NCBI GenBank assembly: GCA_031287245.1
Contig: JAITTD010000225.1
Location: 1 to 9,254, forward strand
Direction: 5' to 3'
DNA: 9,254 bases
From: Bacteroidales bacterium
Lineage (GTDB): Bacteria; Bacteroidota; Bacteroidia; Bacteroidales; UBA4181
Positions 6,101-9,254 of this stretch are shown piece after piece. Positions within the stretch are counted from its first letter, which is position 1, and every line of letters begins with the position of its first letter. Below the pieces are notes generated by a model. It made no database searches and had not been told where the DNA came from. It was given only the letters and a program-made list of their open reading frames with translations. The position numbers and the translations under genes are program-made.

Positions 6101-7327
6101 ATGAGAAGAACATTTAAGGTGCTCTTTTTCCTTAAAAGAGACAAGCAGAAGGCAAACGGCAACATACCCCTGTTTTGCCGGATTACCGTTGACGGTAAAG
6201 AAACACGTTTTGGCATGAAAGCCGATGTAAATCCCAAGTATTGGGACGTGAAAGCAGGGAAAGCCATCGGAAGAACGACCGAAGCCACCGAAGTCAACAG
6301 GCTTATTGACGACACTAAAGCGGTACTATACAAGGTGTATCGTGAGTTGCAGGAAAAAGAGAACGACGTAACCGCCGAAAAGGTCAGGAACATTTTTCTC
6401 GGTATAGAAAAACACCAAACCCTGCTGGAACTGTTCGACCAGCACAACAGAGAGTATAAACTGCTCGTAGGCAAGAGTATCGTCCAATCCACGTACAACA
6501 AATACCGGATAACGCGCGACCATCTCGCCGCATTCATCAAAGAATGGTACCACCTTTCGGATATTTCGCTGAAAGAGGTCAATCATAAGTTTATCTGTGA
6601 TTTTGAAATCTTTATGCTTAGCAAACGCGGGTGCAGCGCGAACACTCTTTCGCGTTATATGCACTTTTTCAAGCATATCATTCTGCTTGCTATTAAATAT
6701 GGCTGGTTGAGCAAAGACCCTTTTTCCGACTTTAAGATAAAGAGACCCAAAACCGACAGGGGTTATCTGACACAAGAGGAAATAGAAATCCTTATGAATA
6801 AGGAATTTGAGCACAAACGTTTGAACAGAGTACGTGATGTTTTTATTTTCTGCTGCTTTTGTGGAATGTCGTATATTGACGTGAAGAATCTTTGTGAAGA
6901 ACAAATCCGGACATCGTTTGACGGCAACCTGTGGATAATGGGCAAGCGAGGCAAAACGCAAGTCAATTACCGTATTCCCTTGCTGGAAATCCCGAAAATG
7001 ATTTTAGAGAAATACAAAGGCACGTTGCCCAACAACAGGTTATTGCCGGTTACGACCAACCAAAACACAAATACCTACCTGAAAGAAATAGGCGTTTTGT
7101 GCGACATCAAGAAGAAACTTACATTTCATCTGTCCCGCCATACTTTTGCCACATTGACGCTATCGAAAGGCGTGTCCATAGAGAGCGTGAGCAAGATGCT
7201 GGGACATACCAACATCCAAACCACCCAAATCTATGCCCGGATAACCAATGAAAAAATCGGTAACGATATGGCTATTTTTGCCGAAAAGGTGAAAGGTATG
7301 GAATCAAAACTTGCAGTAAATTTCTAA
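6101..7327 (+). CDS. Tyrosine-type site-specific recombinase, Bacteroides IntDOT-like integrase
   Basis: Cuts and rejoins DNA at attachment or inversion sites through a 3'-phosphotyrosine intermediate. The protein has 408 residues, the size of CTnDOT-type integrases. Order: N-terminal arm-binding domain (about 1-100), SAM-like core-binding domain (about 105-205, LLELFDQHNREY onward), catalytic domain (about 220-400). Catalytic residues seen: Lys285 (GKRGKTQV), His343 and Arg346 (HLSR), His369 (LGH), nucleophile Tyr378 (QIYARI). Where the first catalytic Arg is expected (G-L-R-Y) this protein has GMSY, so Ser257 replaces it. IntDOT is known for the same loss, and Arg243 or Arg245 in NRVRDVF may substitute. 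Separated from the leftward genes by about 700 bases of repeats; downstream genes run the same way. It may mobilise the island or invert a local segment. It is intact, and no conjugation genes are in view. Confidence 0.93.
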   Translation: MRRTFKVLFFLKRDKQKANGNIPLFCRITVDGKETRFGMKADVNPKYWDVKAGKAIGRTTEATEVNRLIDDTKAVLYKVYRELQEKENDVTAEKVRNIFLGIEKHQTLLELFDQHNREYKLLVGKSIVQSTYNKYRITRDHLAAFIKEWYHLSDISLKEVNHKFICDFEIFMLSKRGCSANTLSRYMHFFKHIILLAIKYGWLSKDPFSDFKIKRPKTDRGYLTQEEIEILMNKEFEHKRLNRVRDVFIFCCFCGMSYIDVKNLCEEQIRTSFDGNLWIMGKRGKTQVNYRIPLLEIPKMILEKYKGTLPNNRLLPVTTNQNTNTYLKEIGVLCDIKKKLTFHLSRHTFATLTLSKGVSIESVSKMLGHTNIQTTQIYARITNEKIGNDMAIFAEKVKGMESKLAVNF

Positions 7328-7448
7328 ATATTAATGGCTTATTAAATAATTTTTATAATGAATTTAGACAGAATCAAAAACCGACACTCAATCTTGCCGT
7401 TTTATCAGTGAAACGTACCATTAAAAGAACATCTAAAAAGGAATAGTT

Positions 7449-7976
7449 ATGGATTTACAAATCATTCAAAACAAAATTTTTGAAATCAGAGGGTTTCGAG
7501 CCATGCTTGATTTTCATCTGGCAGAAATGTATCAAGTGGAAACACGTGCTTTAAATCAATCGGTTAAACGTAATATTGAGCGGTTTCCCGACGATTTTAT
7601 GTTTTCACTTACTTCGGATGAATGGGAAAGTATGTCATCACAATTTGTGATGACATCACAGATAAAACGTCCGAAATCAGCGCTACCGCTTGTTTTTACG
7701 GAACAGGGAATAGCAATGCTGTCGTCCGTTTTAAAAAGTCAGAACGCAATTGATGTCAATATTTCCATCATGCGGGCATTTGTGCTGATGCGTCAGATGG
7801 TTATCGGTTACGAAGAACTGCGCAAAAGGATTGAAGAATTGGAAAGCAATACCGATGCGCAATTTTCCGAAATCTATCAGGCTTTAACCGAATTTGCATC
7901 CAAAAAGGAACAATTGGATATTTGTCTTACAATCAAAATGAAGAATAATCAATGGAAAAAGGATATATCAAAATAG
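7449..7976 (+). CDS. ORF6N-domain DNA-binding protein with frameshifted C-terminus
   Basis: ORF6N domains occur in phage and mobile-element proteins beside KilA-N/Bro-type DNA-binding modules; the job is probably regulation of the element. The protein has 175 residues. The core is clear: IQNKIFEIRGFRAMLDFHLAEMYQ (5-28), LNQSVKRNIERFPDDFMF (35-52), FTEQGIAMLSSVLKS (83-97) and IMRAFVLMRQ (107-116), then a coiled-coil-like tail (about 120-150). A purine-rich AAAAGGA (7436-7442) six bases before the ATG supports the start. Odd: after Lys152-Lys153 (AAA AAG, 7902-7907) the frame leaves the family's usual IGF/IGY ending. The -1 frame from 7907 reads GTIGYLSYNQNEE and stops at 7948, three bases before the next ATG, whereas the current frame overlaps the next gene by 25 bases. 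Lost base, sequencing error or programmed frameshifting are all possible. Confidence 0.85.
   Translation: MDLQIIQNKIFEIRGFRAMLDFHLAEMYQVETRALNQSVKRNIERFPDDFMFSLTSDEWESMSSQFVMTSQIKRPKSALPLVFTEQGIAMLSSVLKSQNAIDVNISIMRAFVLMRQMVIGYEELRKRIEELESNTDAQFSEIYQALTEFASKKEQLDICLTIKMKNNQWKKDISK
7632..7656. repeat. Perfect 25-bp palindrome inside the ORF6N gene
   Basis: ATGTCATCACAA (7632-7643) and TTGTGATGACAT (7645-7656) are exact reverse complements around a single T. An overlapping dyad TGTGATG-A-CATCACA runs 7646-7660. It encodes residues near SMSSQFVMTS, a variable part of the family after the conserved core. No T-run follows, so termination is unlikely. An intragenic operator bound by the ORF6N protein or another regulator, or a slippage-born duplication, are possible explanations. 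Confidence 0.7.
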
Positions 7977-8368
7977 TCATTGAGGACGGCAAAGCGCCTT
8001 CCGTAGAAGCCCAATTGGTCAATAATACCGTATGGATGGCAAAATGGGAAATCGCAAGATTGTTTCATTGCTTCAATCAAAAAATTGAGACAAATCTTCG
8101 CAGTATATTTAAAAATCATCTTTTGTGGGAAAAGGACGTTAGCCGGACTTATCGTTATACCGATGACAAAGGCAATGAGCGGCAAATCGTCTATTACAAT
8201 CTGGATGTGCTGATTTTTCTAAGTTACCGGATAGCGTCATTTGAAGCGATCATTTTTCGGGAATGGGTCAATCAGGCGTTACGCGAGCATCTGCAAAACG
8301 AAGAGATGCGAAAAATAAACCAATGGGTATGGACTTTGCATCCTGACAAATTTTATCCATTGCAGTAA
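7952..8368 (+). CDS. Short RhuM-like protein
   Basis: The protein has 138 residues. It resembles the N-terminal part of virulence RhuM-family proteins: a beta-rich start (IKIVIEDGKAPSVEAQLVNNTVWM), a helix-turn-helix-like stretch (AKWEIARLFHCFNQKIETNLRSIFKNHLL, 30-58), then YYNLDVLIFLSYRIASFEA (81-99) and FREWVNQALREHL (102-114). Full RhuM proteins are about 330 residues, so this is a short form or a truncated copy; the last 15 residues look unrelated to the family. The biochemical role of RhuM proteins is not known, but they occur often on mobile elements. It directly follows the ORF6N gene and may share its transcript. The promoter of the next gene overlaps its last codons. Confidence 0.75.
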   Translation: MEKGYIKIVIEDGKAPSVEAQLVNNTVWMAKWEIARLFHCFNQKIETNLRSIFKNHLLWEKDVSRTYRYTDDKGNERQIVYYNLDVLIFLSYRIASFEAIIFREWVNQALREHLQNEEMRKINQWVWTLHPDKFYPLQ

Positions 8369-8390
8369 TTGCAAAGAAAATTTACCTTTG
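8360..8390 (+). promoter_or_regulatory. Promoter of the nuclease gene
   Basis: TTGC (8360-8363), 19 bases, then TACCTTTG (8383-8390): both elements of the sigma-ABfr promoter at standard spacing, the best match on the plus strand here. The -33 element lies in the last codons of the RhuM-like gene. Transcription would begin about 8395-8398, only 6-12 bases before the ATG, giving a very short or leaderless mRNA. Confidence 0.72.
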
Positions 8391-8403
8391 CGCTTCAAAT
8401 CAA

Positions 8404-9090
8404 ATGATGGACAAGACTAATCAAGCGAAACAGCCACAGGAATGTGGAGTTCCGCCTTTACAGAAGGAAGGTATTATCGGGGAGGTCAGTTTTAAACCTC
8501 TATCCGTGCAGGGATTGCTGGCTGACCCCTTCGCCGTCAATTCTTTCCTCGAACTGATTGATTTTATGTATCGCAAGGCAGCGCCGCAATTGCGGAAGAT
8601 TGCCTTTGAGCGAATGATTGCCAATGAAAAATACAGGCAGGAAGGAGATGTCTTTTATATGAATGGCGCCGAATACAGCGAAACAGAAAGCCAAACGGCA
8701 CAAAAACTGACAAAAGCAGGTTATTTCGTAGTTTTCCCCGGAAAGGGACAGATAAAACTTATCAAGCAATTGGAAGACGATACAAGCAAACGGAAAAATG
8801 ATGTATATATCTACAATAAAAACGATTACAAACAAAGCAAGGTAGATTTGAAAACATCCGGAGAGGCATCGGTAAAAAGCATATCATATCATATTGCAAG
8901 CGGAAGCGGTCAAGCGCCAGTTATAGCCCTTGATGTTACAGGAAAGATAAGCAAGAGAAATCTCATTAAAGGATGTCGCAACGGATGGGGTAATGGTACC
9001 AAAGAAATATTACTGAATTACAAAGGACAATGGTATAAATTGGACAAGAAAAAGGTGTATGGCGACTGGATGGAGAAAAACGTCAAATAA
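8404..9090 (+). CDS. Probable nuclease with CdiA C-terminal tRNase-like domain
   Basis: The protein has 228 residues. The C-terminal half (about 92-220) carries a nuclease-like pattern: ESQTAQKLTKAGYFVVF, Asp133 in KNDVYIY, Asp148-Leu-Lys150 in KVDLKT (a D...D-x-K set as in PD-(D/E)xK folds), ASGSGQAPVIALDV (164-178), and the ending EILLNYKGQWYKLDKKKVY. This fits the CdiA_C tRNA nuclease family used as toxin modules in contact-dependent inhibition and in phage head proteins; the call rests on recall, not a search. The N-terminal part (1-90) is not recognised and holds no signal peptide or delivery domain. ATG 8404 or 8407 may be used; both follow the promoter closely. No immunity gene follows on the same strand. 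Possible roles: toxin, anti-phage effector, or cut-off toxin cassette. Confidence 0.6.
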   Translation: MMDKTNQAKQPQECGVPPLQKEGIIGEVSFKPLSVQGLLADPFAVNSFLELIDFMYRKAAPQLRKIAFERMIANEKYRQEGDVFYMNGAEYSETESQTAQKLTKAGYFVVFPGKGQIKLIKQLEDDTSKRKNDVYIYNKNDYKQSKVDLKTSGEASVKSISYHIASGSGQAPVIALDVTGKISKRNLIKGCRNGWGNGTKEILLNYKGQWYKLDKKKVYGDWMEKNVK

Positions 9091-9113
9091 AAAACGGTGT
9101 TTGGTACACCGTT
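9089..9113 (-). terminator. Intrinsic terminator of the minus-strand RNA
   Basis: Plus-strand AACGGTGT (9093-9100) and ACACCGTT (9106-9113) form a perfect 8-bp stem with a 5-base loop. Read on the minus strand it is followed by six Ts (complement of 9089-9094) and then ATTT. On the plus strand no T-run follows, so the direction is leftward. Its end abuts the nuclease stop codon (9088-9090), so it may also protect the gene from antisense reading. Confidence 0.8.
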
Positions 9114-9199
9114 AGAACCGGAAGCCCATTGCCTGTATGCCGGTCACGCCGGGAAACTTCCAAAGCTTGTTTTACGTGCGCAGTACACGGTAAATTTTA
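9089..9199 (-). ncRNA. Candidate small RNA, about 110 nt, convergent with the nuclease gene
   Basis: A minus-strand promoter and an intrinsic terminator frame about 110 bases with no credible minus-strand ORF. The RNA folds into three hairpins: a 5' one, UUUAC-c-GUG with CACGUAAA (9186-9194 with 9171-9178); a central one, GGAAG/CUUCC (9157-9161 with 9120-9124) extended by CCC/GGG; and the terminator stem. This is the usual plan of a small regulatory RNA. The family is not recognised. Size and phylum make the 6S-Flavo family worth testing, and the CTnDOT RteR RNA is a precedent on Bacteroides elements, but neither is matched by sequence here. SRP RNA is unlikely, as its conserved GGAA loop core is missing. 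Confidence 0.55.
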
Positions 9200-9204
9200 C
9201 ACCG

Positions 9205-9234
9205 CAAAGATACTATCTTTTTCGCTGATTCCAA
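9205..9234 (-). promoter_or_regulatory. Minus-strand promoter of the small RNA
   Basis: On the minus strand TTGG (complement of 9231-9234), 18 bases, then TATCTTTG (complement of 9205-9212) match both sigma-ABfr elements. The start would be near 9198-9201. The sequence GTATCTTTGC here also fits the CTnDOT attachment core GTAnnTTTGC, but that consensus is nearly the same as the -7 box. Confidence 0.72.
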
Positions 9235-9254
9235 TTTTTTTTTGACATTTTTTT

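Noticed and set aside
7331..7354. Possible terminator after the integrase (TTAAT/ATTAA then Ts)
   Set aside because: Only a 5-bp all-AT stem in AT-rich sequence, with the T-run not directly next to the stem; too weak to call. The gap 7328-7448 otherwise holds only a purine-rich ribosome site at 7436-7442.
9110..9135. T-arm-like CCGGTTCTAACGG on the minus strand suggesting a tRNA or tmRNA end
   Set aside because: The loop lacks the right G53-C61 pair and purine 57, and no acceptor or CCA end fits. Not a tRNA.
9204..9213. GTATCTTTGC on the minus strand as a CTnDOT-type attachment core paired with CTATATTTGC at 5681-5690
   Set aside because: The two are in opposite orientation, so they cannot be the direct-repeat ends of one insertion, and the core consensus is almost the same as the common -7 promoter box.

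Overview
The window reads as a chromosomal segment of a Bacteroidota bacterium, most likely of the order Bacteroidales. The grounds are a SusC/SusD pair, repeated TAnnTTTG (-7) promoter boxes, a Bacteroides-type tyrosine integrase, and weak or absent Shine-Dalgarno sequences. Genus cannot be read from the sequence.

Left part (1-5447). The first 71 bases look like the 3' end of a transposase, perhaps IS630-like. About 230 bases of small repeats and hairpins follow, then a complete SusC-type TonB-dependent transporter (299-3400) and a complete SusD-type lipoprotein (3653-5377). Together they form an outer-membrane glycan or nutrient uptake complex. The 252-base gap between them is unusually long. 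It holds a second copy of the susC promoter module (an identical 19-bp element at the same distance from the -7 box), a 27-codon ORF, and a 12-bp-stem intrinsic terminator with seven Ts. This looks like an attenuator or a short RNA gene placed between susC and susD. A further terminator follows susD.

Middle part (5448-6100). No convincing gene. It contains a GC-rich 9-bp inverted repeat, a roughly 130-bp heptanucleotide array that reverses orientation midway, promoter-like boxes, hairpins around a doubtful 33-codon ORF, and a stretch rich in GACA/TGTC with an 11-bp direct repeat spaced 21 bp, just upstream of the integrase.

Right part (6101-9254). An accessory island: an IntDOT-like tyrosine recombinase, an ORF6N-domain protein whose usual C-terminus lies in the -1 frame after an AAAAAGG run, a short RhuM-like protein, and a probable CdiA-C-like nuclease with its own strong promoter and almost no leader. 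Converging on the nuclease gene from the minus strand is a compact unit (promoter, about 110 nt with three hairpins, intrinsic terminator) that encodes no protein and is probably a small RNA. The island's right end lies outside the window or near this RNA gene. No conjugation genes, glycoside hydrolases, tRNA, rRNA or CRISPR arrays were found. The most interesting parts are the convergent small RNA beside an orphan nuclease, the attenuator between susC and susD, and the ORF6N frameshift.
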